From an uncultured Ferrovum sp. (GTDB lineage Bacteria; Pseudomonadota; Gammaproteobacteria; Burkholderiales; Ferrovaceae): a stretch of DNA of 33,802 nt. The position numbers and the translations under genes are program-made. The stretch is from the NCBI GenBank assembly GCA_903893215.1, contig CAITLJ010000012.1:1-33802 (forward strand), written 5' to 3'. Shown here one piece after another: positions 8,508 through 17,145 of this stretch. Below the pieces are notes generated by a model. It was not told the origin of the DNA. It did not search any database and was given only the letters and a program-made list of their open reading frames with translations. How positions within the stretch are numbered: position 1 is the first letter of the stretch; each line of letters opens with the position of its first letter.

Positions 8508-8803
8508 GGCTGGCTCTCTCCGGGCTGGGACGCTGAACGCTGCTGCAGACACCGGCCGCGAAAGACAGGCGGGGTGCGGCGTGCGCAGCAAAAAAAACAC
8601 AGGTGATAATAGCAGAGCCCGTGGCAGGTTCAGAAGCACCGCCGGCCGCGCCGCGCCTGAACGCTTCACAGCGCCGGGACGCTCGGCTACCATCAGCGCT
8701 GTGGTCCATTTATGACATTTTGTCGCGGACCCACCTTGAAATCGGGGCGGCGTCCCCCATGTCAACGATGTCCCCCCATCCTTCCGAGATCAGGAATCCG
8801 CAC
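8508..8803. other. 296-bp divergent intergenic region fdxA / trxA
   Basis: No gene is supported here. It must hold the promoters of both fdxA (leftward) and trxA (rightward). A TATTAT hexamer on the minus strand (8606-8611) could be an fdxA -10 box, but no good -35 sits at the right distance. For trxA the AGGAA at 8792-8796 serves as ribosome binding site. An A8 run lies at 8590-8597. Confidence 0.5.
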
Positions 8804-9130
8804 ATGAGCGAGCACATTACCCACGTCACCGACGCCACCTTCGAAGCCGAGGTGCATCAGTCCGGCGTTCCCGTACTGGTTGATTTCTGGGCCGAATGGT
8901 GCGGACCGTGCCGCATGATTGCGCCGATCCTTGATGATGTGGCGCAGGAATACGCCGGCAAGCTGAAGGTGGCCAAGGTCAACGTGGACGACAACCAGGC
9001 CACGCCAGCCCGCTTCAGCGTGCGTGGCATCCCCACCCTGCTGCTGTTCAAGGGTGACCAGCTGGTCGCAACCAAGGTGGGTGCCGTCAACAAATCGGTG
9101 CTGACCGCCTTCATTGACAGTCACATCTGA
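8804..9130 (+). CDS. trxA: Thioredoxin 1
   Basis: 108 residues from ATG 8804, preceded by AGGAA; a longer open frame begins at 8603 but the extra part has no thioredoxin homology. The active site WCGPC (32-36) and the cis-proline of GIPT (P77) are intact, as are VDFWAEW and KVNVDDN. Thioredoxin reduces disulfides in cytoplasmic proteins such as ribonucleotide reductase and peroxiredoxins. It is followed by rho on the same strand, the common trxA-rho arrangement in proteobacteria, but rho has its own promoter-like sequence. Confidence 0.97.
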   Translation: MSEHITHVTDATFEAEVHQSGVPVLVDFWAEWCGPCRMIAPILDDVAQEYAGKLKVAKVNVDDNQATPARFSVRGIPTLLLFKGDQLVATKVGAVNKSVLTAFIDSHI

Positions 9131-9141
9131 ACCCACTACTC

Positions 9142-9170
9142 TTTACATAGCACTTGCAGGGCGAAATAAT
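9142..9170 (+). promoter_or_regulatory. Probable sigma-70 promoter of rho
   Basis: TTTACA (9142-9147) and AATAAT (9165-9170) are separated by exactly 17 nt, each one or two bases from the consensus. Transcription would start near 9177, about 77 nt before the rho ATG. Confidence 0.6.
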
Positions 9171-9172
9171 CC

Positions 9173-9189
9173 CGGAACAACCTGTTCCG
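9173..9189. promoter_or_regulatory. Perfect inverted repeat at the predicted rho transcription start
   Basis: CGGAACA (9173-9179) and TGTTCCG (9183-9189) are perfect complements around a 3-nt centre. Lying just after the predicted -10 box, it could be an operator or a hairpin at the 5' end of the rho mRNA. No T-tract follows. Its function is unknown. Confidence 0.4.
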
Positions 9190-9253
9190 CTGGCCGCCCT
9201 GCCGCCACTCCCTTCCTGAATTCTCCGCGTGCCTCAGCAGCGCGCCGCCCCCC

Positions 9254-10513
<1,260 letters not shown>

Positions 10514-10524
10514 TTTTACGGCCC

Positions 10525-10553
10525 TTGCACGCCAGCCCAATAACGTACATAAT
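10525..10553 (+). promoter_or_regulatory. Probable sigma-70 promoter of rpmE
   Basis: TTGCAC (10525-10530), a 17-nt spacer, then CATAAT (10548-10553). It lies just after the rho stop and about 50 nt before the rpmE start, so rpmE can be expressed independently of rho. Confidence 0.6.
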
Positions 10554-10606
10554 CCTGGGTTACTTTGCTCGGCACACCAAGCCGGGCCCCGCGCCCAAGG
10601 AAAGCC

Positions 10607-10810
10607 ATGAAAGCCGATATCCATCCGAATTACGCCGACATCACTGTCACCTGCAGCTGCGGCAACACCTTTGAAACCCGCTCCACGCTGGGCAAGGCGC
10701 TCAACGTTGAAGTGTGCTCCGCCTGCCACCCGTTTTATACGGGCAAGCAAAAGATCGTCGACACCGCCGGCCGGGTCGAGAAGTTCCGTCAGAAGTACAA
10801 CCTGAAGTGA
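10607..10810 (+). CDS. rpmE: 50S ribosomal protein L31 (zinc-binding form)
   Basis: 67 residues from ATG 10607, with AAGGAAAG just upstream; an upstream in-frame start at 10565 would add an unrelated 14-residue extension. The four cysteines C16, C18, C37 and C40 ([20 protein letters not shown]) mark the zinc-containing C+ form, normally replaced by a C- paralogue in zinc starvation. [14 protein letters not shown] is the conserved C-terminal part. It is a component of the large ribosomal subunit at the central protuberance. It has its own promoter and is followed by an intrinsic terminator. Confidence 0.97.
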   Translation: MKADIHPNYADITVTCSCGNTFETRSTLGKALNVEVCSACHPFYTGKQKIVDTAGRVEKFRQKYNLK

Positions 10811-10859
10811 TTGCTGGCAGGCTTGTCCTGCACGCAGTGCGCGTCAGCGTTACCGCCAA

Positions 10860-10885
10860 CCCCATCCCGATCCGGATGGGGTTTT
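10860..10885 (+). terminator. Intrinsic terminator after rpmE
   Basis: CCCCATCC (10860-10867) pairs perfectly with GGATGGGG (10874-10881) around a 6-nt loop, followed by TTTT. It lies 50 nt after the rpmE stop and just before the next start codon. Confidence 0.8.
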
Positions 10886-10904
10886 GCATTGGTGCTGCGC
10901 GGTC

Positions 10905-12707
10905 ATGAGCGACAGCCCGTCCGGGGCCGCCGCCCGCCCGTGGCTACCGCTGGTGTTTGATGGCAGTCCGCACCCGGCCAAGACCCTGCTGTTCCTGCTG
11001 GTCTGTGCCGCCTGGCTGATTCCCGGGCTGCTTGGTCACGATCCGTGGAAGTACGAGGAAGCCGTCAGCCTGGGCGTGATCCAGGAGATGGTCCTGCACG
11101 GCCACTGGCTGTCACCACAACTGGCGGGCGAACCCTACACACTGCGGCCACCGTTTTATTACTGGCTGGCCGCAGCATTGGTCCGGCTGTTCGGTACCCA
11201 CCTGCCTGCCCATGAGTCAGCGCGCATCGCCAGCGCTTTGTGCGTGGCCTTCACGCTGTTTGCCATCTCGCGTGCCGCCAGCATGCTATACGGGGAGCGT
11301 CACGCCCGCCTGCCGGTCACCCTGCTGCTGGGTGCGATTGGCCTCGTGATCCGTGCCCATGAGATCAATCCTGACCTGGGTTTTCTGGCCGGTTACGCAC
11401 TGGTGCTCTGGGGTATTGCGCAGGCACGTGCGACAGAAGGAAACCGCGCCCTTGCCGAGTTCGACATTGCGCCGGATGTCCGCGGTGGCGCGACCCTGGC
11501 CGGCCTGCTTACCGGCCTCGGGGTGACGCTGGCCTACCTTAGTCGCGGCGGACTGGCACTGGGCATGACGCTGCCCCTGTTGGCCTGGACCGCCTGGCGG
11601 CGGCGCAATCAGCTCAGCACCATGGTGCCGCTGCTGGGTCTGGGCGTCGGGCTACCCATCCTGGGTATCGGTCTTTGGGTGTGGTCGGCCAGCGGCCTGC
11701 CAAATGGCGGCGGCAGCGCTGACCCCAGCTGGTTCGCCGCCTGGTGGGGCGGCGAAGGCAGTCGGGTACTGAACCCGCTGCGCTGGATTGATCAGCACGC
11801 TGACCCGCTGTTTTATCCCCTGCTGCTGAGCTGGTACGGCTGGCCGATCGCGCCGCTGGCCCTCTGGACCGCCTGGGATGCATGGCGCGGCCGCCTTGGT
11901 GACGTGGACGTGCAGATGCCCCTGTTTGCGCTGCTCAGCGGCCTGATCTGTGTCGGCCTGGGCACCGCACCGCGTGAAGCCAGCATGCTGCCGCTGCTGT
12001 TGCCGCTTGCGCTGCTCGCCACAGCCGGTGTGGATAAGCTGCGGCGCGGCACGGCCAGCCTGCTTGACTGGTTTGGCAGCATGACCTTTGGTCTGTTCTG
12101 CAGCCTGCTCTGGCTGGGCTGGATTGCCCTGCTCACTGGCCAACCCACCAGCGTGGTGCGCTATCTGGACCGCCAGTTGCCGGATTACAGCGCCCATCTC
12201 GATTGGGGCGCCTTCAGTTTTGCGCTGGCCGTCACGCTGTTCTGGATTGTGGCCATCGCAAAGTCGCGCCAGAATCCGCGGCGCGCGGTGCTGAACTGGG
12301 CAGTGGGTCTGACCACCTTCTGGCTGCTGCTGATGACGCTATGGCTGCCCTATATCGACCTGAGCCGCAGTTACCGCCAGCCCTTCACTGCCATTGGGCA
12401 GGCACTGCCGGCCGGTCACGGTTGCGTCGCCAGCCATGGTCTTGGCGAACCACAGCGCGCGCTGCTGGAGTATTACCTCAACCTGTATACCGAACGGCTG
12501 GAACGCCACACCGGTCAACGCTGCCGCCTGATGCTGGAGCAACGCCACCAGCGCGCGCTCACGCCGCCGCCGACTGGTGCCCGCATCTTGTGGGAAGGCG
12601 CGCGACCCGGTGACCGGGACGAATGGTTTCGCCTGCTTGCATTGCCGACCGGTGCCGGCAGGCTGCCACAGGACGACCGGCTGTTCCAGCCGCCCTCCCC
12701 CCCCTGA
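10905..12707 (+). CDS. GT39/ArnT-like integral membrane glycosyltransferase
   Basis: 600 residues from ATG 10905 (an in-frame start 21 nt earlier lies at the terminator). The protein has about ten or more hydrophobic helices. After the first helix comes GHDPWKYEE (44-52), the acidic loop motif of GT-C transferases such as ArnT and PMT, with the catalytic-type Asp at 46. LRPPFYYWLAAALVRLFG matches the conserved stretch after it. Such enzymes transfer a sugar from a polyprenyl phosphate donor to lipid A or protein on the periplasmic face. Donor and acceptor cannot be told here; there are no arn genes nearby. The C-terminal part after the last helix (about 490-600) is soluble. A cupin gene follows 14 bp later. 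Confidence 0.75.
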   Translation: MSDSPSGAAARPWLPLVFDGSPHPAKTLLFLLVCAAWLIPGLLGHDPWKYEEAVSLGVIQEMVLHGHWLSPQLAGEPYTLRPPFYYWLAAALVRLFGTHLPAHESARIASALCVAFTLFAISRAASMLYGERHARLPVTLLLGAIGLVIRAHEINPDLGFLAGYALVLWGIAQARATEGNRALAEFDIAPDVRGGATLAGLLTGLGVTLAYLSRGGLALGMTLPLLAWTAWRRRNQLSTMVPLLGLGVGLPILGIGLWVWSASGLPNGGGSADPSWFAAWWGGEGSRVLNPLRWIDQHADPLFYPLLLSWYGWPIAPLALWTAWDAWRGRLGDVDVQMPLFALLSGLICVGLGTAPREASMLPLLLPLALLATAGVDKLRRGTASLLDWFGSMTFGLFCSLLWLGWIALLTGQPTSVVRYLDRQLPDYSAHLDWGAFSFALAVTLFWIVAIAKSRQNPRRAVLNWAVGLTTFWLLLMTLWLPYIDLSRSYRQPFTAIGQALPAGHGCVASHGLGEPQRALLEYYLNLYTERLERHTGQRCRLMLEQRHQRALTPPPTGARILWEGARPGDRDEWFRLLALPTGAGRLPQDDRLFQPPSPP

Positions 12708-12721
12708 AGGAATCATCCCGC

Positions 12722-13180
12722 ATGGACTGGAAACTGCATGGTGTGCGCGTGGTGCGCCACGACCAGCTGGACAGCAATACGGCACAAACGCCTGGCATGG
12801 ATCGCAAGGCGGCGATCAACTTTGCCCGGGTCGGGGCACAAAAGCTTTGGGCCGGTACGGTGCATATCCACCCGGGCGCCAAGACTGGTGCCCATCACCA
12901 TGGCCCGCTGGAAAGCGTGATTTACGTGATCAAGGGACGGGCACGCATGCGCTGGGGTGCACAACTCGAATTCACCGCAGAAGCCGGTCCGGGTGACTTC
13001 ATCTATGTCCCGCCGTTTGTGCCGCACCAGGAAATCAATGCCAGCAGCACCGAAGTGCTGGAGTGCGTGCTGTGCCGCAGTGACGGCGAAGCGGTAGCCG
13101 TCAATCTGGACATCGTGCCAGTGGAACCCCCGGAACAGGTGCTCTGGATTGACCCGACCCATCCGGCCGGTGGCGTCTGA
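12722..13180 (+). CDS. Cupin-domain protein
   Basis: 152 residues from ATG 12722, preceded by GAAGGAA. A single conserved beta-barrel cupin is present: motif 1 GAHHHGPLESVIYVIKG (H58, H60, E64) and motif 2 PGDFIYVPPFVPHQE (H102), so a metal-binding site of His/His/Glu/His type is complete. Substrate is not predictable; relatives include small sugar- or acid-binding dioxygenase- and isomerase-like proteins. It is likely cotranscribed with the upstream membrane glycosyltransferase and converges on the sensor kinase gene with a 7-bp gap. Confidence 0.8.
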   Translation: MDWKLHGVRVVRHDQLDSNTAQTPGMDRKAAINFARVGAQKLWAGTVHIHPGAKTGAHHHGPLESVIYVIKGRARMRWGAQLEFTAEAGPGDFIYVPPFVPHQEINASSTEVLECVLCRSDGEAVAVNLDIVPVEPPEQVLWIDPTHPAGGV

Positions 13181-13187
13181 AAATCCG

Positions 13188-14342
13188 CTAGCCGGGCAGT
13201 GTCAGCACTACGCGAAGACCACCTTCGCTGCGATTTTCGGCCGCGGCATTGCCGCCATGCGCCAGCAGGGCCTCACGCGTGATCGCCAGGCCGAGGCCAT
13301 GTCCGCCAGCCAGCGGACTACCCGAGCCGCCAGCGTTCGTGCCGGGCAGCCGCTTGAATGGCATGAAAATACGCGCCACGTCAGCAGCCGGCACGCCAGG
13401 TCCCTGATCTTCGACCACCACCCGTATCACGCGCGCCTGAACATCATGCGCCGCCGCGACCCGCACTTGCCCGTCCTCCGGGCTGAAATTGAGCGCATTG
13501 CGGACCACGTTCTCCAGCGCCCGGTAAATCAATTCGGCGTGCCCAAGGCATTCGAGCACGTCCGGTGCCTGCAGGGTGACCGCCACCCGGCGCGCCTGGC
13601 CTTCAAAGCGGGCGTCTTCGGCAATCTCAAGCAGGATTCCGGCCAGGTCGACGCGCTCGTCGAGGGCACCGAAGGAACGCGCTTCAAGCCGTGACAGGGT
13701 GAGCAGTTCTTCCATCAGCACGTCGATGCGACTGCATTCGCGCTCCATGCGCTCGAGCAGCTCGCCTGCCCGCGCGGGCTGCTGACGCACCAGGTCCAGC
13801 GCAAGCTGCATGCGCGCCACCGGCGAGCGGATTTCGTGCGATACGTCGTGCAGCAGGCGGCGTTGGCCTTCCACCAGTTTTTGCAACTGTGCTGCCGTGG
13901 CGTCAAATTCGTCACGCAGGTCATCGAGTTCATCGGCAAACAAGGGTACAGGCTGGCCCGGGCCAAGCCGGATGGCCAGGTTACCGCGCCCCAGGGCCGT
14001 AAAGGCCGCCCGCAGCGACAGAATCGGGCCGGCAAACTGTCGGGCCAGCAGGAAGGCGAACAGACCACTGGCCAGCAGACCCATGCTGACCGGGATGAAG
14101 GGAAAACCGTGCCGATGCGGACGCCAGTGGAAGCGGGGCGGTCGCGGCGGCAGCGGCGCGTTGTCCGCGCGTGGCAGCGCGTTGTCCGCGGATGGCGGCT
14201 CTGCGCGGTCTTCGGGCTCGGGCAGATGCGGTTCAGGTCCTGCAGCCCAGATCATCAGCCCCACCCCAGTGACGGTGATCATCTGGGCCAGGAAAAATGC
14301 CAGGAAAAACTTGCGGAACAGGCGTGCAACAGGGAAATTCAT
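13188..14342 (-). CDS. CpxA-like sensor histidine kinase with very short Pro-rich periplasmic part
   Basis: 384 residues from ATG 14342 (1 nt after the regulator stop); the frame extends upstream into the regulator but that is not used. TM1 is at about 12-34, TM2 at about 82-100. The periplasmic segment between is only about 45 residues with some 15 prolines, far shorter than the CpxA sensor. It contains a 7-codon duplication. HAMP is at about 101-155, HisKA has H169 (LLHDVSHEIRSP), and the ATPase domain has ENVVRNALNFSP (N box), EDQGPGV (G1) and GGHGLGLAI (G2). It should phosphorylate the regulator encoded immediately upstream. CpxA-like is inferred from the kinase core, the partner and the CpxR box. 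Confidence 0.85.
   Translation of the reverse strand: MNFPVARLFRKFFLAFFLAQMITVTGVGLMIWAAGPEPHLPEPEDRAEPPSADNALPRADNAPLPPRPPRFHWRPHRHGFPFIPVSMGLLASGLFAFLLARQFAGPILSLRAAFTALGRGNLAIRLGPGQPVPLFADELDDLRDEFDATAAQLQKLVEGQRRLLHDVSHEIRSPVARMQLALDLVRQQPARAGELLERMERECSRIDVLMEELLTLSRLEARSFGALDERVDLAGILLEIAEDARFEGQARRVAVTLQAPDVLECLGHAELIYRALENVVRNALNFSPEDGQVRVAAAHDVQARVIRVVVEDQGPGVPAADVARIFMPFKRLPGTNAGGSGSPLAGGHGLGLAITREALLAHGGNAAAENRSEGGLRVVLTLPG
14156..14190. repeat. Short duplication in the sensor domain
   Basis: The 14-mer GCGCGTTGTCCGCG occurs at 14156-14169 and again at 14177-14190, a 21-bp period. On the minus strand it encodes two copies of an ADNA-L/P-P unit in the periplasmic loop of the kinase. 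Confidence 0.7.
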
Positions 14343-14343
14343 G

Positions 14344-15045
14344 TCATTCCCGGACCAGCTGATAACCCTGCCGAAACACCGTCTGAATGCAGGAACGACC
14401 ATCCCCCATGGGCCCGATCTTTTCCCGGATGCGGCCCATGTGCACGTCGATGCTGCGGTCAAAGCGCGCCAGTGGCCGCCCCAGGCCTTCCTCGGACAGG
14501 ATTTTCTTGTTGACGGTCTGGCCCGCATGGCGCGCCAGCACCTCGAGCAGGTTGTATTCGGTGCTGGTCAAGGCCAGCACGTGCCCTTTCCAACGCGCGA
14601 TGCGCGCATCCGGCTGCACCGTGAGATCGCCAAAGCAGACCAGTTCGGGATCGGGTGCCCCACCTTCCGCCGCGACCGCCGGCACCGCCGTGCGGCGCAG
14701 GATCGCGCGGATCCGCGCCGCCAGTTCGCGCGCAGTGCACGGCTTGGGCACATAGTCATCGGCGCCCATCTCCAGACCGATCACCCGGTCCAGGTCGTCT
14801 CCGCGCGCGGTGAGCATCAGCACCGGCATGTGGCTGCGGGCGCGAATGCGGTTGAGCACCTCCACCCCCGACATCTGCGGCATCATCACGTCGAGCACGG
14901 TAAGCGCAAAGCCACCGCTGAGTGCGCGTTGCAGACCGTCCTCCCCCGTGTGCGCGCACTCCACCTCAAAACCTTCCTGGGCCAGATATTCGGCCAGCAT
15001 GGAAGACAGTTCACGGTCGTCATCGACCAGCAGGATACGACTCAT
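14344..15045 (-). CDS. cpxR: CpxR-like response regulator (OmpR/PhoB family)
   Basis: 233 residues from ATG 15045; the frame is open to 15102 but MSRILLVDDD is the canonical N-terminus. The receiver domain has the acidic pocket D8-D10, the phospho-acceptor D52 (VLDVMMP), the T of LTARGDD and K of YVPKP. The C-terminal winged helix (about 135-233) includes LTSTEYNLLEVLARHAGQTVNKKILSE and SIDVHMGRIREKIG. It should bind DNA as a dimer when phosphorylated. A perfect CpxR-type box lies upstream of its own start and of the divergent Spy-like gene, which supports the CpxR assignment and autoregulation. Confidence 0.85.
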   Translation of the reverse strand: MSRILLVDDDRELSSMLAEYLAQEGFEVECAHTGEDGLQRALSGGFALTVLDVMMPQMSGVEVLNRIRARSHMPVLMLTARGDDLDRVIGLEMGADDYVPKPCTARELAARIRAILRRTAVPAVAAEGGAPDPELVCFGDLTVQPDARIARWKGHVLALTSTEYNLLEVLARHAGQTVNKKILSEEGLGRPLARFDRSIDVHMGRIREKIGPMGDGRSCIQTVFRQGYQLVRE

Positions 15046-15124
15046 CAACGAATACTCGAAACGCAGCAGGTAAGGTTGACAGAAGACCATTGCGCGCCGC
15101 ACTGCGCAACTGGTAACGGGTTGA

Positions 15125-15139
15125 TTTACCGCTTTTTAC
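15125..15139 (-). promoter_or_regulatory. CpxR box between cpxR and the cpxP-like gene
   Basis: On the minus strand the sequence is GTAAA-AAGCG-GTAAA, an exact match to the known CpxR consensus GTAAA-N5-GTAAA. It lies 80 bp before the regulator start and 116 bp before the Spy-like start, so one site could control both divergent units. Confidence 0.75.
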
Positions 15140-15189
15140 CGGCTGCTGACCGCGCTTTGCGACTGTCGGTCGCACACTGGGGCATCTGT

Positions 15190-15246
15190 CCTGCCGGCCT
15201 GTCACACCCCCCAAAGCCGGCAGGCGTCCACCCACCAACCTGCCGG
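15190..15246 (+). promoter_or_regulatory. Leader with two mutually exclusive stem-loops, one covering the cpxP-like RBS
   Basis: Segment A CCTGCCGGC (15190-15198), segment B GCCGGCAGG (15216-15224) and segment C CCTGCCGG (15239-15246) occur in order. B is perfectly complementary to A over 9 bp and to C over 8 bp, so either an A-B or a B-C hairpin can form. C overlaps the Shine-Dalgarno GGAG (15245-15248), so the B-C form would hide it. The arrangement is seen directly; regulation is inferred. Confidence 0.5.
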
Positions 15247-15254
15247 AGCCAATC

Positions 15255-15809
15255 ATGCATTTTCCCTTGCGCACTGCCGCCGCCGCTGCCGCCCTGCTGG
15301 CTGCATCCCTTAACCTCACTACGCTGGCGCAAGCCGACCCCATCAGCGACGGTGGCCGGCCGCCACCCGACGCCCTGCAGGAACGCCTTGGCCGTCGCCT
15401 GCCCGGCCCGCCCGGGTCGGATGACGGTGACGCCAGACCTGGCCCTTGGGAGCACGCACACGGTGCATGGCACGAAGGCGGCATGGCCGGGCCTGGTCAC
15501 ATGCCCCCGTGGATCCAGGGCTTGCGTCTGACCGAAGCACAGCAGGATCAGGTATTCAATGTGATGCATGGCCGCGAACCCGCGCTGCGTGATGCCTTCA
15601 AGGCGGTGCATGCCGCACGCGAAGCGCTGCGCAGCGCGGCACTGCACGCCTCGGGAGACAGCGAACTGCAACCGCTGTCAGCCCGGGTGGGGCAGGCCGA
15701 CGCCGCGCTGGCGCTGCTGATGGCGCAGACCGACCAGCAGCTGTTGGCGCTGCTGACGCCCGAACAACAGAAACAGTTGAACAGCTGGGGCGAGCAGCAC
15801 CGCCGCTGA
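15255..15809 (+). CDS. CpxP/Spy-like periplasmic protein
   Basis: 184 residues. A signal peptide ends at AQA (27). Residues 28-88 are a flexible Pro/Gly-rich part with a short His/Met-rich piece (HAHGAWHEGG ... GHM, 68-83). The helical Spy domain follows with the two diagnostic LTxxQ motifs, LTEAQ (92-96) and LTPEQ (167-171). Spy and CpxP are periplasmic chaperone-like proteins; CpxP also inhibits CpxA. The gene is divergent from the two-component system with a CpxR box between, the same partnership as cpxP-cpxRA in enterobacteria. GGAG precedes the ATG. Confidence 0.82.
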   Translation: MHFPLRTAAAAAALLAASLNLTTLAQADPISDGGRPPPDALQERLGRRLPGPPGSDDGDARPGPWEHAHGAWHEGGMAGPGHMPPWIQGLRLTEAQQDQVFNVMHGREPALRDAFKAVHAAREALRSAALHASGDSELQPLSARVGQADAALALLMAQTDQQLLALLTPEQQKQLNSWGEQHRR

Positions 15810-15849
15810 GCCGCCACAACGCGGCCACCACGCGGCCACCACGGCAACG

Positions 15850-17097
15850 CTACGCCACCGGCAGCCGCGACTCGATCAGGTTGATCCAGTGGCGCACCGG
15901 CACGGCGGTGGCGCTTTGCAGGTGGGCCTGACAGCCGATATTGGCGGTGGCGATGCAGCTGGGTTGTGTACCGAGCAGGTGTCCCAGCTTGCGCGTCTTC
16001 AGCGCAGCCGAGAGTTCCGGCTGCAGCAGCGAGTAGCTGCCCGCGCTGCCGCAACACAGGTGGCTCTCGGCAAACGGCTGCGGTTCGAAACCGCACGCGC
16101 GCAGCAGCGACTCCGCGTGCCCGCGCACCTGTTGCCCGTGTTGCAGGGAACAAGGCGGATGATAGGCAATACGGGCCGCCTGCGCGTCCGGTCGCCGGGC
16201 AGGCGCGATCAACGCTGCAATACGGTCGCTGAACGGTGCCAGCACCTCGGACAGGTCGCGCGTCAGGCCGGACACCCGCGCTGCGCGCTCGGCATAGGCC
16301 GGGTCCTCGCGCAGTGCGTGTCCGTACTCCTTGACTTCGCTGCCACAGCCGCTCGCTGTCATCACGATGGCCTCCACCCGGCCAGCTTCGATCTCGGGCC
16401 ACCAGGCATCGATGTTGCGGCGCATGGCCTGCAGGCCACCATCATGGTCCCCCGTATGATGCGGCAAGGCGCCACAGCAGCCGGCACGCGCCACACGTAC
16501 CAGACTCACCCCCAGGCGGTCCAGCACGCGCGCCGCAGCGGCATTGATGCCAGGGTCGATGGCCGGCTGCACGCAGCCTTCCAGCACCACCATGCGCCGG
16601 GCGTGACGCGCAACCGGCCATGCGCCACTGTCACGCAGCGGCGGCACCGAGGCCGCCACCGCCTCCGGCAGCAGGGGGCGAACCGCCTGTCCAATGCGCA
16701 CTGCGGCGCCAAACAAGGCGGCTTGCCCAAGTGTCGTGCGGATCGCTGCACGCTTCAGACGCGCGCCCAGCGGACGCGGATGGCGTTTTTCTAGCAGGGT
16801 ACGGCCCACATCGACCAGCCGTGCATACTTGACGCCCGATGGGCAGGTGGATTCGCAGGCGCGGCAGGTCAGGCAGCGATCGAGGTGATGCTGGGTGCGT
16901 TCGCCGGGTGCCTGCCCTTCAAACAGAGCCTTGATCAGATAAATTCGCCCGCGCGGGCTGTCGAGCTCGTCGCCAGTGAGCTGGTACGTGGGACAGGTGG
17001 CCAGACAGAAACCGCAGTGCACGCAGGCGCGCAGCAGATCCTTGGCCTGACCGGCCTCGCTGGTATGTTGCAGCTCGGGCGCAATGGCGGTGTACAT
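15850..17097 (-). CDS. glcF: Glycolate oxidase iron-sulfur subunit
   Basis: 415 residues, normal for GlcF. Two 4Fe-4S motifs lie near the N-terminus: CVHCGFCLATCP and CLTCRACESTCP. Two CCG domains follow, with GCCGALPHHTGD and HPPCSLQHGQ ... LCCGSAGSYS. GlcF passes electrons from the flavin subunits of glycolate dehydrogenase to the membrane quinone pool. It is last in glcD-glcE-glcF, 48 bp after glcE, and converges on the Spy-like gene. Confidence 0.95.
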   Translation of the reverse strand: MYTAIAPELQHTSEAGQAKDLLRACVHCGFCLATCPTYQLTGDELDSPRGRIYLIKALFEGQAPGERTQHHLDRCLTCRACESTCPSGVKYARLVDVGRTLLEKRHPRPLGARLKRAAIRTTLGQAALFGAAVRIGQAVRPLLPEAVAASVPPLRDSGAWPVARHARRMVVLEGCVQPAIDPGINAAAARVLDRLGVSLVRVARAGCCGALPHHTGDHDGGLQAMRRNIDAWWPEIEAGRVEAIVMTASGCGSEVKEYGHALREDPAYAERAARVSGLTRDLSEVLAPFSDRIAALIAPARRPDAQAARIAYHPPCSLQHGQQVRGHAESLLRACGFEPQPFAESHLCCGSAGSYSLLQPELSAALKTRKLGHLLGTQPSCIATANIGCQAHLQSATAVPVRHWINLIESRLPVA

Positions 17098-17145
17098 GGC
17101 TTGCCTACCAAAAAATGCCGGACAAAAACAACCGGACGAAGCGGA

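Noticed and set aside
13810-15531. 573-residue plus-strand open frame across the kinase and regulator
   Set aside because: It overlaps two clear two-component genes and the divergent Spy-like gene in antisense or another frame, with no domain of its own.
15830-15850. Tandem GCGGCCACCAC pair between the Spy-like gene and glcF
   Set aside because: Two short imperfectly placed copies in GC-rich DNA with no sign of function.
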